IMG/VR virus record: IMGVR_UViG_3300037089_000505
Coordinates: 79,948 to 143,947 of that record
DNA length: 64,000 nt
Strand: one strand, 5' to 3'
DNA from: a virus
Part shown: positions 56,295 to 63,361 of the stretch, one piece after another
Position numbering within the stretch: the first letter of the stretch is position 1
How the letters are laid out: each line of letters begins with the position of its first letter
Notes under the pieces: generated by a model
Told to the model about the DNA's origin: nothing
The model's input: only the letters and a program-made list of their open reading frames with translations
The model's database searches: none
Made by a program: the position numbers and the translations under genes

Positions 56295-56664
56295 AGAAGA
56301 AGTCATTAAAATGCTCAAGACGTTCACACCACTAGAAAGAGCATTAGAGTTTGAAAAACTCTTTCTTTTAGAGTGCTCTAAGTTGAACGTCAAACCAATG
56401 TATTCTAAGCCGATAATTTGTGGGGATGGCTCCTTCATGATTGAGGTTTACTACGGCAAACAAGGTGCTTGGAATAGTAAACGATTGGGATTTGATTTTG
56501 AACCAGATGGTGGAAATTTCTTTTGGTATATTGGTCGAGGTCGTTTCAAACACTCTGATTTTCGAGGTGATGGTCATATAGAAGACTTGAGTCTACCAAG
56601 ACTATTGAAGCTATTTTACAAAGAAGCTCTTTGGAGGCAACTCACAATAGGTAATCACTACTGA
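56287..56664 (+). CDS. protein with the LLK leader but no CxxC (125 aa)
   Basis: MTKEEVIKMLKTFTP leader followed by an unrelated ~110-residue domain (FMIEVYYGKQGAWNSKRLG; GRFKHSDFRGDG). Supports a detachable leader. Confidence 0.6.
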   Translation: MTKEEVIKMLKTFTPLERALEFEKLFLLECSKLNVKPMYSKPIICGDGSFMIEVYYGKQGAWNSKRLGFDFEPDGGNFFWYIGRGRFKHSDFRGDGHIEDLSLPRLLKLFYKEALWRQLTIGNHY

Positions 56665-56678
56665 GCATAGTTCTTAAT

Positions 56679-56834
56679 ATGACATACAAGATCAAGTTGA
56701 TGAAACGCTTTAACATCAGTGAAGGCGATATTGAAAATCCTTTTCTTTGGCTTTCCCTTGAAGAGGAATTCAACTTCGTTCCGTTTCATGATCTTGAACT
56801 TACATGGGGCAACTTAGTGATAGAGTTGACGTAG
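56679..56834 (+). CDS. hypothetical protein (51 aa)
   Basis: TTAATATG context without a ribosome site. Acidic with NPFLWLSLEEEFNF. Weakly supported. Confidence 0.45.
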   Translation: MTYKIKLMKRFNISEGDIENPFLWLSLEEEFNFVPFHDLELTWGNLVIELT

Positions 56835-56952
56835 TATCTTACGATCTAAAGTGTGATTTATTTACTGTCACACTACGCCCAGATACAATTACATATATGA
56901 CTCCTCTCGAGCAAAGAATCAAGCCTTATACACTTAGAGGTTGGAAAAAGAT

Positions 56953-57408
56953 ATGACGCACCAAGAAGAAATAGAATCCACCGAAAGAGCCAAAAGGTGG
57001 CTTCTGGGCCGTCTCAAGAAAATCGACAAACCAGTTTCCCTCATGAAGCTAGAACAAAATGGTCTACCAGAAGATGTTGAGTCGACTACCCTTCACAGAT
57101 GCTTCTGGTATCTCTTGGAAGATAGACTCATTAAGTTGACTGATGAGAATTTAGTCTACATCACTGAAAAAGGAAAACGTCAAACTCCAGATGAAGAAGA
57201 TGTCATGGGCTATGCGGAGCTTGCAAAATGTCCACCTGGGAAAAAGAAAGCTAGAGATTATGCGATCCACGGCCTCATGACAGACGGGGCTCATCATAAG
57301 CAATGGATCCTTGAGCAAATCCTTATTGCTCTTGGCTATGATTTAGAAGAAATTCACGAACAATTACATAATGTAGATTACGATTGGGAGCCGGGCATCC
57401 CGCCGTAA
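56953..57408 (+). CDS. putative winged-helix protein (151 aa)
   Basis: RAKRWLLGRLKKIDKPVSLMKLE... with a following LYITEKGKR-like strand (VYITEKGKR) is a winged-helix pattern, so a transcriptional role is possible. The C-terminal helical region (WILEQILIALGYDLEEIHEQ) could dimerise. No exact family. Confidence 0.55.
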   Translation: MTHQEEIESTERAKRWLLGRLKKIDKPVSLMKLEQNGLPEDVESTTLHRCFWYLLEDRLIKLTDENLVYITEKGKRQTPDEEDVMGYAELAKCPPGKKKARDYAIHGLMTDGAHHKQWILEQILIALGYDLEEIHEQLHNVDYDWEPGIPP

Positions 57409-57415
57409 AATATTT

Positions 57416-57541
57416 GGGAGTGTAGCTTAGAGTGCATAGTAAGGGCGCTACAGCATTGATCACACTACTGTAGAAGAGCTACTATGACGGCAGAGCGGTC
57501 TCTAACCGGGGCGAACGCTGGTTCGAATCCAGCCACTTCCG
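57416..57541 (+). tRNA. tRNA with a ~57-nt structured insert in the D-loop (anticodon probably TCT, Arg)
   Basis: Acceptor GGGAGTG/CACTTCC, D-stem GCTT/GAGC and T-arm GCTGG-TTCGAAT-CCAGC frame a tRNA. Between the D-stem halves lies an insert with CATAGTA (57435) pairing TACTATG (57480), and inside it CTACAG (57448) pairing CTGTAG (57468). The anticodon arm is weak (CGG-TCTCTAA-CCG, 3 bp) and would read TCT with C33. Could be a processed precursor or a decaying gene. Confidence 0.6.
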
Positions 57542-57639
57542 CGATCTTAACAGGAGGTAGAGTAATGCCACCGCCTAGTTGAAATTTTTATTGTTATGTG
57601 AACTAATTATGATTTAAGCCGAAATGATAGTAGGTGAGA

Positions 57640-57677
57640 CCTTGTCCCATACCTTTTTATGGGACAAGGTTTTATTT
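57640..57677 (+). terminator. intrinsic terminator
   Basis: 11-bp CCTTGTCCCAT/ATGGGACAAGG stem, T-rich loop, then TTTTATTTT. Ends the tRNA transcript. A five-codon frame (MPPPS) with an AGGAGG site lies upstream at 57563. Confidence 0.85.
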
Positions 57678-57690
57678 TCAGGAGAACAAA

Positions 57691-57846
57691 ATGCTTATTG
57701 GGGCTTGTAATTGCGAATCTTGTAATGCTTATTATGAGATGCAAAAAAGACTATATGAGAATGAAAAGAAAAATGAAGCCATAAGGCTTTCTCTTCAAAA
57801 AAAGAAAAAACTTTCAGCTCGGAAAAAGAAACATGACAATACGTAG
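57691..57846 (+). CDS. small basic protein with CxxC (51 aa)
   Basis: CNCESCNAYYEM near the start and a Lys-rich coiled end. CAGGAG site after the terminator. Overlaps the next gene by 14 nt. Confidence 0.55.
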   Translation: MLIGACNCESCNAYYEMQKRLYENEKKNEAIRLSLQKKKKLSARKKKHDNT

Positions 57847-58306
57847 CACAGTTTTTCCAAGTGATATAGAGAAGGTCAGAGCAATTCTTCAATCGACAAA
57901 CTTCTTTCGGCCAGACGAAATCAAAATAGCAGAAGAGCTCGTAGAAGACGCAGAGAAATACTCACAGTCTGGGTATCATTTTTTCTTCGCCGAAGAAGAC
58001 AAAGAGATGATAGGGTTTACCTGCTATGGTCCTATTGCTTGCACGCTTAGTAGCTTTGATCTTTTTTGGATAGCAGTATCTAGCTCTTCTCAAAACAAGG
58101 GCGTTGGCAAACAATTACTTAAGATCACTGAAGACGCTATTAAAGAAGCATCCAAAGGAACTCGAGTATATATTGAAACTTCAATGAAGGAACTTTACGA
58201 ATCGACAAGAAGTTTCTATGTTAAACAAGGCTATAGAACAGTATCAGTCATATACGATTTCTATGCACCGGGCGACGACAAAGTCACTTACGAAAAAATC
58301 CTTTAA
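57833..58306 (+). CDS. GNAT-family N-acetyltransferase
   Basis: Acetyl-CoA loop QNKGVGKQLLKI (R/Q-x-x-G-x-G/A) at ~residues 86-97, preceded by strand LFWIAVSSS and followed by YIETS and SFYVKQGYR, the standard GNAT order. The acceptor is unknown. Confidence 0.85.
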   Translation: MTIRSTVFPSDIEKVRAILQSTNFFRPDEIKIAEELVEDAEKYSQSGYHFFFAEEDKEMIGFTCYGPIACTLSSFDLFWIAVSSSSQNKGVGKQLLKITEDAIKEASKGTRVYIETSMKELYESTRSFYVKQGYRTVSVIYDFYAPGDDKVTYEKIL

Positions 58307-58313
58307 TCACATG

Positions 58314-58385
58314 GTGGATATGGCCTATCGGTTGGGCGCCAGACTGTGGATCTGGTCCAGGCGGGTTCAACTCCCGCTATCCACC
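58314..58385 (+). tRNA. tRNA-His(GTG)
   Basis: Acceptor GTGGATA/TATCCAC, anticodon arm CCAGA-CTGTGGA-TCTGG, T-arm GCGGG-TTCAACT-CCCGC, discriminator C. The base before (58313) is G, so G-1 is genome-encoded as in bacteria. Confidence 0.9.
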
Positions 58386-58434
58386 CAAATTATTCTACTA
58401 CTCTTGGGAACTGCATTTTTACTCTGAACTAAGA

Positions 58435-58443
58435 AAGATAATT
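58435..58443 (+). promoter_or_regulatory. class B upstream motif (AAGATAATT)
   Basis: 11 nt before ATG 58446. Confidence 0.65.
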
Positions 58444-58445
58444 TT

Positions 58446-59249
58446 ATGAAAAAAGTAAAATACATTTGCGATGGATGCGGTGTAGAAAAAGAAACTCAAA
58501 TAGGGCATCTCAAAGAAAACGAAAAAAGACATAATGGGAAAATATATTGTATTTCTTGTTCAGCCAAACTTAGCGCTATAGAAAAACATAAGAAGCTTAA
58601 TAAACATCCCCGACTAAAAAATAAATGGAAAAATTCGATAAAGAAAGCTTCGCATAAACGAAAGTCGTTTGCAATCTGTGAAAAATGTGGAAGAAAATTA
58701 TCTTCAAATCAAAAAAATCAACACTTCGTAACATGTGATGGTAATCCAATTCCTAAGAAAAAGAGACACGAAAAACTAAACGGCAAAACAGTTTGGAATA
58801 AAGGGCTTACTTGCGAAACAGATGAAAGAGTTTTAAAAGGAACTATAAATGCTAAGGCTGCGTGGCGGAAAGCTTATGAAAATGGAACGTTCATACCATA
58901 CAGAGCCAAAAACAATTCATTCTTTCGAGGTAAATGTGGTTGGCATAAAACTTGGAATGGTAAAGACGTATTCTATCGAAGTTTATTGGAAAAGAATTAT
59001 TACATAGTCCTTGATAATCAGAAAGTTGATTATGATGTTGAAAATCTTAGAATCAAATACTTTCATCCTAAGCTTAATAGAATTCGATTTGCTATTCCAG
59101 ATATTTATATTCCGTCTACTAATACTATAGTAGAAATAAAACATAAAAATACATTAGACGTAGATATAATGAAGATTAAGAAAATAGCATATATAAACGA
59201 GGGATACAACTTTAAACTTATTTTAGAAGGTAAAGAAATACCTTTTTAA
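58446..59249 (+). CDS. homing endonuclease-like protein (PDDEXK type)
   Basis: Zinc fingers at the N-terminus (CDGCGVEKE...CISCS; CEKCGRKLS), NUMOD-like helices, then FAIPDIYIPSTNTIVEIKHK with the nuclease Asp, Glu and Lys. It sits between tRNA-His and tRNA-Asn, and its C-terminal part parallels the protein at 52386. Confidence 0.75.
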   Translation: MKKVKYICDGCGVEKETQIGHLKENEKRHNGKIYCISCSAKLSAIEKHKKLNKHPRLKNKWKNSIKKASHKRKSFAICEKCGRKLSSNQKNQHFVTCDGNPIPKKKRHEKLNGKTVWNKGLTCETDERVLKGTINAKAAWRKAYENGTFIPYRAKNNSFFRGKCGWHKTWNGKDVFYRSLLEKNYYIVLDNQKVDYDVENLRIKYFHPKLNRIRFAIPDIYIPSTNTIVEIKHKNTLDVDIMKIKKIAYINEGYNFKLILEGKEIPF

Positions 59250-59256
59250 AACACAT

Positions 59257-59328
59257 TCCTTCTTGGTGAAATAGGCATCACAGTAGACTGTTAATCTATT
59301 ATTCCCAGTTCGAGTCTGGGGGAAGGAG
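59257..59328 (+). tRNA. tRNA-Asn(GTT)
   Basis: Acceptor TCCTTCT/GGAAGGA, D-stem GTG/CAC, anticodon arm GTAGA-CTGTTAA-TCTAT, T-arm CCCAG-TTCGAGT-CTGGG, discriminator G. Confidence 0.88.
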
Positions 59329-59332
59329 CTAA

Positions 59333-59413
59333 GGCTCTATAAGTAGGCGACCCAACGCTACATAAAGAGTTGTTAATTCTCGTGTATTAATTAGATAAGT
59401 AAAGGTAGAGCCA
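59333..59413 (+). other. tRNA-like fold with an Asn-type anticodon arm and no normal T-arm
   Basis: GGCTCTA (59333) pairs TAGAGCC (59406). GTAG/CTAC makes a D-like stem, and AGAG-TTGTTAA-TTCT an anticodon arm reading GTT. The 24 nt before the 3' strand have no T-loop consensus. Confidence 0.5.
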
Positions 59414-59437
59414 CTTACAGATATGAGGAGGCTAACT

Positions 59438-59467
59438 ATGTTAGGCTACTACTTCATATCATTGTAG
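59438..59467 (+). CDS. possible 9-residue leader peptide
   Basis: AGGAGG sits 7 nt before ATG in an otherwise gene-free stretch; the peptide is MLGYYFISL. Followed ~80 nt later by a terminator, so a leader/attenuator is conceivable. Confidence 0.3.
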   Translation: MLGYYFISL

Positions 59468-59545
59468 TGGCCTTACAAATTATGGCGTATACTACAATGA
59501 TTGTGGCGTATGTCGTAGTTGCAAGACACTACAGATAAGGCGCCT

Positions 59546-59573
59546 GAGCCTGGGAAGTTCAGGCTCTTTATCT
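59546..59573 (+). terminator. terminator-like hairpin
   Basis: GAGCCTG/CAGGCTC stem with a 7-nt loop, then TTTATCT. Confidence 0.6.
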
Positions 59574-59574
59574 A

Positions 59575-59663
59575 ACTGACGGAGATGGGTTTCTCCGCCC
59601 GATATGGCGAAGGCAGTTCGAGTCTGCCTCTGGTTAAACTGGGTTCGAGGCCCAGCGTCAGTT
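59575..59663 (+). other. tRNA-like element with two T-arm-like hairpins
   Basis: ACTGACG/CGTCAGT closes an 89-nt fold. Inside are GGAGA/TCTCC, CGCC/GGCG, GGCAG-TTCGAGT-CTGCC and a canonical T-arm CTGGG-TTCGAGG-CCCAG. One arm more than a tRNA; if GGCAG...CTGCC is the anticodon arm it would read CGA. Confidence 0.5.
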
Positions 59664-59668
59664 ATATC

Positions 59669-59770
59669 GTTGAGTGCCTAATGATGACTCTGAATCTACA
59701 TTATATCGCCGAAAGGACTTTAAATAGCCACAGCTTAATTCTGTTGGTTTTGCAAGTAGGTGGCCTCAAC
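59669..59770 (+). other. weak tRNA-like fold
   Basis: GTTGAG (59669) pairs CTCAAC (59765). Inside, ACAG-CTTAATT-CTGT looks like an anticodon arm reading TAA. No D- or T-arm consensus. Low support. Confidence 0.35.
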
Positions 59771-59796
59771 ATTTTCACATACTTATCTCTAGTAAT

Positions 59797-59868
59797 GCGG
59801 TATTGGCCGAACGGTAAGGTGGTAGACCTCCAATCTACTCTTCGTGGGTTCAACTCCCACATACCGCT
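59797..59868 (+). tRNA. tRNA-Gly(TCC), C33 variant
   Basis: Acceptor GCGGTAT/ATACCGC, anticodon arm GTAGA-CCTCCAA-TCTAC, T-arm GTGGG-TTCAACT-CCCAC. Position 33 is C. Confidence 0.88.
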
Positions 59869-59876
59869 TGAGTTAT

Positions 59877-59994
59877 TAGACTTTGGAACCAGGCTCATAA
59901 CCTGGGCTGAAAGGTCCGCTATCCCGAGAGGGGGTCTATTTAATTAGAGACAATCGGTGCGACTCCGATAGGTAAGTAAGTGAGCCAAAGTCTA
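59877..59994 (+). other. tRNA-like element with a CAT-type anticodon arm
   Basis: A 10-bp closing helix TAGACTTTGG/CCAAAGTCTA encloses CCAGG-CTCATAA-CCTGG (Met/Ile2-like anticodon arm), CCC-GAGA-GGG, and ATCGG-TGCGACT-CCGAT (T-arm-like). No D-arm is found and spacing is not tRNA-like. Confidence 0.5.
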
Positions 59995-60039
59995 GTAACT
60001 TTTCTTTATGCCTCTAAGCTAACTATATGGAGGCAACAC

Positions 60040-60231
60040 ATGACAGAGAACTTAGAAGTATTTTTAGTTTTGAAAGACGGGACGACTATTAAGATTAGTG
60101 GCGAGGCTTCTGTTCTCGTCGTCGAAGAAAATGGAAAGCCTTTATCTACAATAGAAGAATGGTTTAAGAATGCTAACCCTGGCGATATGCGAATTGAAAA
60201 AGACGCTAAGGTAGCACTGAAGAAACTATGA
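60040..60231 (+). CDS. hypothetical protein (63 aa), paralog of the next gene
   Basis: GGAGG site. LEVFLVLKDGTTIKISGEASVLV resembles LTIFIRLKDGTDIMFKGETQIVL of the following gene, indicating tandem duplication. Confidence 0.6.
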   Translation: MTENLEVFLVLKDGTTIKISGEASVLVVEENGKPLSTIEEWFKNANPGDMRIEKDAKVALKKL

Positions 60232-60350
60232 AAGACAATCTAACCATCTTTATACGCTTAAAAGATGGAACAGACATCATGTTTAAGGGCGAAACACAAA
60301 TCGTTTTAGGTAAAGAAAATGACGGTAGTTTACTTAAAGCAGAATTTTAA
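60228..60350 (+). CDS. hypothetical protein (40 aa), paralog of the previous gene
   Basis: ATGA start; a shorter copy of the same beta-type domain with KDGTDIMFKGE. Confidence 0.55.
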   Translation: MKDNLTIFIRLKDGTDIMFKGETQIVLGKENDGSLLKAEF

Positions 60351-60393
60351 TTTATGGCAATGATGAGTTATCAGTTTCTTTACATCATATTGA

Positions 60394-60687
60394 TTAAACT
60401 ACATCAATCCAATGATTGAAGAGCTCGCCATCTAAGTAAGCAGTTACTCTAAATTTGTAATCTATTGGGAAGCTACCTACAGTAGCACAAAAACCAGTTA
60501 TATGAATTAGATCATCTATAGTTACCCATACTCTTTTGTCAACTTTCTTGTCGAGGTAATTGCTCAATTTATTGGCAAGTTCAACACTTTTAAGCTCGCC
60601 ACCAGCACCAGGCCTAGTATCGAAAATAGTCAACATCAATTTATGTTTATCAGTTATTTTTGAAACGACTTCTTTGAGTATGTTCAT
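60394..60687 (-). CDS. hypothetical protein (97 aa)
   Basis: Second gene of a minus-strand pair, 4-nt overlap with the first. Mixed alpha/beta, ends FNHWIDVV. Unrecognised. Confidence 0.55.
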   Translation of the reverse strand: MNILKEVVSKITDKHKLMLTIFDTRPGAGGELKSVELANKLSNYLDKKVDKRVWVTIDDLIHITGFCATVGSFPIDYKFRVTAYLDGELFNHWIDVV

Positions 60688-60992
60688 CCTACGCGCTCAT
60701 CAAATATGTTACCTTGGAAGTCAATCATTACTTGAAAATCTTTGTCACCATCATCGCCCCAAGTTCCGGTGACGGCCATGTAATCATCCTGTATCTCAAA
60801 GAAGAAATCATTAGGCACATCTATTTCATAGCCTTTAGATCTGAAGAATATTTTAAGCTTCTTGGAAAGTGAAGTGCTTACTAGATCATCATCTTCTATA
60901 TAATCATTTGAGCCAAAAATGATTTTGATGAATTTTCGCTTTTTAGTTTCATCAAGTTCGTTAAGTCTTAAATCTGTGAAGGTTATTCTCAT
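60684..60992 (-). CDS. hypothetical protein (102 aa)
   Basis: First gene of the minus-strand pair, with a class B motif 12 nt before its ATG. Lys/Asp-rich (KKLKIFFRSKGYEIDVPND). Unrecognised. Confidence 0.55.
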   Translation of the reverse strand: MRITFTDLRLNELDETKKRKFIKIIFGSNDYIEDDDLVSTSLSKKLKIFFRSKGYEIDVPNDFFFEIQDDYMAVTGTWGDDGDKDFQVMIDFQGNIFDERVG

Positions 60993-60995
60993 CTA

Positions 60996-61004
60996 AGTTA
61001 TCTT
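60996..61004 (-). promoter_or_regulatory. class B upstream motif (AAGATAACT), minus strand
   Basis: 12 nt before the minus-strand ATG at 60992, no ribosome site. Confidence 0.6.
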
Positions 61005-61033
61005 TCGAGATAGACTTAGTATCAACTAAACAT

Positions 61034-61119
61034 TGTGGTATAGCTCAGCCTGGTCAGAGCGGCCGCCTGTTAAGCGGAAGGCCGAAAGGTTCACGGGGGT
61101 TCGAATCCCTCTACCACAG
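61034..61119 (+). tRNA. tRNA-Asn(GTT) with a hairpin in the variable loop
   Basis: Acceptor TGTGGTA/TACCACA, D-stem GCTC/GAGC, anticodon arm CCGC-CTGTTAA-GCGG, T-arm GGGGG-TTCGAAT-CCCTC, discriminator G. The variable region is 16 nt (AGGCCGAAAGGTTCAC) with a GGCC-GAAA-GGTT hairpin; Asn tRNAs normally have 4-5 nt here. Confidence 0.8.
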
Positions 61120-61138
61120 CGAAGAAGGAGCTTTTGTT

Positions 61139-61786
61139 ATGATTGAGTATCCATCAATAATCAATAGTTCAAAAGCTCCACGTAAGCCAATGATAGCTTT
61201 TGAAAAAATCGATGGCAGCAATATCCGCATTAAATGGACACACAAAAGGGGCTTTGACCTTTTTGGTAGCCGGCAACAGTTGCTTGACTCTAGTCATCCT
61301 AGTCTGGGCGGAGTAGTCCAGATCTTCAACGAGCGCTACAAAGATGCTCTTGAGGAAACTTTCAGACATGAGTATGGGAAAGAGAATGAGATCATTGTCT
61401 TCGGCGAATACTTTGGACCCAGCTCTTTCGCCGGAATACATAGCGATCCAATTTCAGCAATGAATTTCTATCTGTTTGATATCCTTTTTGTAAAAAAGAG
61501 CTACACAGAATTTCTTTTGCCACAAGATCTCGTCAAGATCTTCCCCAAATTCGAAAGATTTGGGATGCCTGTACCAAGAGTTGTCTATGAGGGGAACCTC
61601 ACTGATGATTTTATCAGACGGGTCCGCGAAAATGAATTCAATTTGAATGAGGGCGTCGTCTGCAAAGGCACTCAACGTCTTGGATCTTTCCGTGGCAAAG
61701 TCTGGATGTGCAAAATCAAAACGAACGCCTATCTTCAACGTCTCAAAACTAGATTCCAGGAGGACTGGAACAAGTATTACGAATAG
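61139..61786 (+). CDS. ATP-dependent RNA ligase (Rnl2-like)
   Basis: Motif I is AFEKIDGSNIRIKW (catalytic Lys ~23). GEYFGPSSFAG is motif III/IIIa, LNEGVVCKG motif IV and WMCKIKT motif V. At 215 residues it is a minimal nucleotidyltransferase domain with little beyond the core. Seals 3'-OH/5'-PO4 RNA nicks. GAAGGAG site follows tRNA-Asn directly. Confidence 0.88.
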   Translation: MIEYPSIINSSKAPRKPMIAFEKIDGSNIRIKWTHKRGFDLFGSRQQLLDSSHPSLGGVVQIFNERYKDALEETFRHEYGKENEIIVFGEYFGPSSFAGIHSDPISAMNFYLFDILFVKKSYTEFLLPQDLVKIFPKFERFGMPVPRVVYEGNLTDDFIRRVRENEFNLNEGVVCKGTQRLGSFRGKVWMCKIKTNAYLQRLKTRFQEDWNKYYE

Positions 61787-61799
61787 CATAATTGATCTT

Positions 61800-62177
61800 A
61801 TGCCCAAGTTCATAGTTGAATTAGAATTAGATGGATACACAGATAAAGAAGAAATGACGAAAGCTTGCAAAATCTTTATAGAAGATCAGCTTAACTTTTC
61901 TGCTTCATCCGTTAAGGTTGAACGATTTGAATTAGACCACTGTGCAAAATGCGGGAGAGTAATGGACTTGGTTCTTACTTGTCCATTATGCGGTGAGCAC
62001 ATGCCAGACCTAAAGAAACGAAAAAAACACAAGCAACAAGATACTGCCACTAGTTTTTGTCCGAAGTGCTGTCGTTATTTTACTCCTCAAGGATACAAGA
62101 CACACGCAAAAACTTGTAAAGCAATTCGTCCTAGAACAGCAGCAGAAATCGATGGCATACCCGATTGTTTTGGATAA
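61800..62177 (+). CDS. zinc-finger protein (125 aa)
   Basis: CAKCGRVMDLVLTCPLCGEHM forms a CxxC...CxxC ribbon, and FCPKCCRYFTPQGYKTHAKTC a C2HC finger. Basic; probably nucleic-acid binding. CATAAT lies 7 nt before the ATG, a leaderless-type start. Confidence 0.65.
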   Translation: MPKFIVELELDGYTDKEEMTKACKIFIEDQLNFSASSVKVERFELDHCAKCGRVMDLVLTCPLCGEHMPDLKKRKKHKQQDTATSFCPKCCRYFTPQGYKTHAKTCKAIRPRTAAEIDGIPDCFG

Positions 62178-62181
62178 GAAA

Positions 62182-62550
62182 ATGAAACTTAGAATTGGAA
62201 CTAATAACAATTTTTATTGGGTAGAGCAAAGACGCTGGTATGGTAGCTGGAAGCTTTGTCATGTTTATCCAGGACGTGATCTATTTGAATCAGGCCAACG
62301 TTGGCCTAATATCCGTTTTTACGAAACTTCTAGAAGCAAAGATCATTTTGAGTCTCATGAAGCAGCATTAAAATACTCAGAAGTATGGTGGCTGACTTTT
62401 TCTTTTGCAGCCCAGAAACTTCGAAGAATAGAAAACATGAAAAGGGGCAATAAGATAAGCCGTCTCAATTACGAAACGTTTTCTACACCCTTTTTCAGAA
62501 AACAAATAACTATCGACAATTTGAAGGAGAAAGCAAATGGACATTTTTGA
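62182..62550 (+). CDS. hypothetical protein (122 aa)
   Basis: Chosen ATG follows GGATAAG; an in-frame ATG at 62152 overlaps the upstream gene. Trp/Arg-rich (NFYWVEQRRWYGSWKLC). Unrecognised. Confidence 0.55.
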   Translation: MKLRIGTNNNFYWVEQRRWYGSWKLCHVYPGRDLFESGQRWPNIRFYETSRSKDHFESHEAALKYSEVWWLTFSFAAQKLRRIENMKRGNKISRLNYETFSTPFFRKQITIDNLKEKANGHF

Positions 62551-62734
62551 GGCAGCAAAACTTCTTGATCAGCAGATCAATCCAGCTGGTTGCGACAAGA
62601 GATACGTAATTGGCATTGGCGATGGTGAACTCTTCATCTATTACCATGACCATAGATCGGCTTTCTTAAAAGAGACAACTGAGATCGAAGGTATCCCAGT
62701 TCGGCACAAATACGCTGGAAGAATGATGGGATAG
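62537..62734 (+). CDS. hypothetical protein (65 aa)
   Basis: AAGGAG site. Begins MDIFEAAKLLDQQINPAG and has GIGDGELFIYYHD. Small conserved-type phage protein. Confidence 0.6.
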   Translation: MDIFEAAKLLDQQINPAGCDKRYVIGIGDGELFIYYHDHRSAFLKETTEIEGIPVRHKYAGRMMG

Positions 62735-62800
62735 ATAGATTTGAAGATTTGAACCCCAGACGAAAGATAAATACATTATCTGATATGGGGGTTCAAATCT

Positions 62801-63361
62801 ATGATTTGCGAAAATTGCAGCAAAGATTTCTCTGAAGATTGGCGAATAGGTAAAAAGAGAGGACTATTACGGTTCTGCTCTTCACGATGTGCAAAGCGTC
62901 GAAAACAAACTGATGCGATTAGAGAGGCAAAAAGTAAAGCTAGCAAAGCTGCTTGGAAAAGAGGTGTCTATAAAAATCAATACAATCACACTTTTTCAAA
63001 AGCAGACAGAAAAAAGGGCATTGATACTTGTATAGAAAAAGCTAAAACAAGAAACGCAGAACTATTAGCCACTCATCAATATGAAAAAATGAGCAATGAG
63101 GTTAGAAGACGATTTATCCTCGACGAAGTTAATCATGCCTGTGAGTCATGTCATAATTCAGAGTGGCTTGGAAAACCAATATGGTTAGAAATACATCACA
63201 AGGATGATGATAATACGAACAATAAACGCGACAATCTTTTAGTTCTTTGTCCAAATTGTCATTCAGCAATAGATGAGAAATATAGGTTTAGAGGGCGAAG
63301 TAGAAAAAAGACCGAAAGTAGCTCAGTTTGGCTTAGAGCATCTGCCTTATCGGAAGCATAG
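62801..63361 (+). CDS. HNH homing endonuclease (186 aa)
   Basis: N-terminal zinc motif CENCSKDF...CSSRC, then CESCHNSEWLGKPIWLEIHH and NLLVLCPNCHS, the HNH core. The C-terminal 16 codons run into the interrupted tRNA-Ile gene, and its TAG stop lies in the tRNA insert. A free-standing endonuclease abutting an interrupted tRNA suggests it moves with, or targets, that locus. Confidence 0.82.
   Translation: MICENCSKDFSEDWRIGKKRGLLRFCSSRCAKRRKQTDAIREAKSKASKAAWKRGVYKNQYNHTFSKADRKKGIDTCIEKAKTRNAELLATHQYEKMSNEVRRRFILDEVNHACESCHNSEWLGKPIWLEIHHKDDDNTNNKRDNLLVLCPNCHSAIDEKYRFRGRSRKKTESSSVWLRASALSEA

Noticed and set aside
56897-56956. 19-residue frame before the winged-helix gene
   Set aside because: No ribosome site, and no support beyond a 4-nt overlap with the next start.
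59482-59538. 18-residue frame in the structured region
   Set aside because: No ribosome site, and it overlaps non-coding hairpins; could not be supported.
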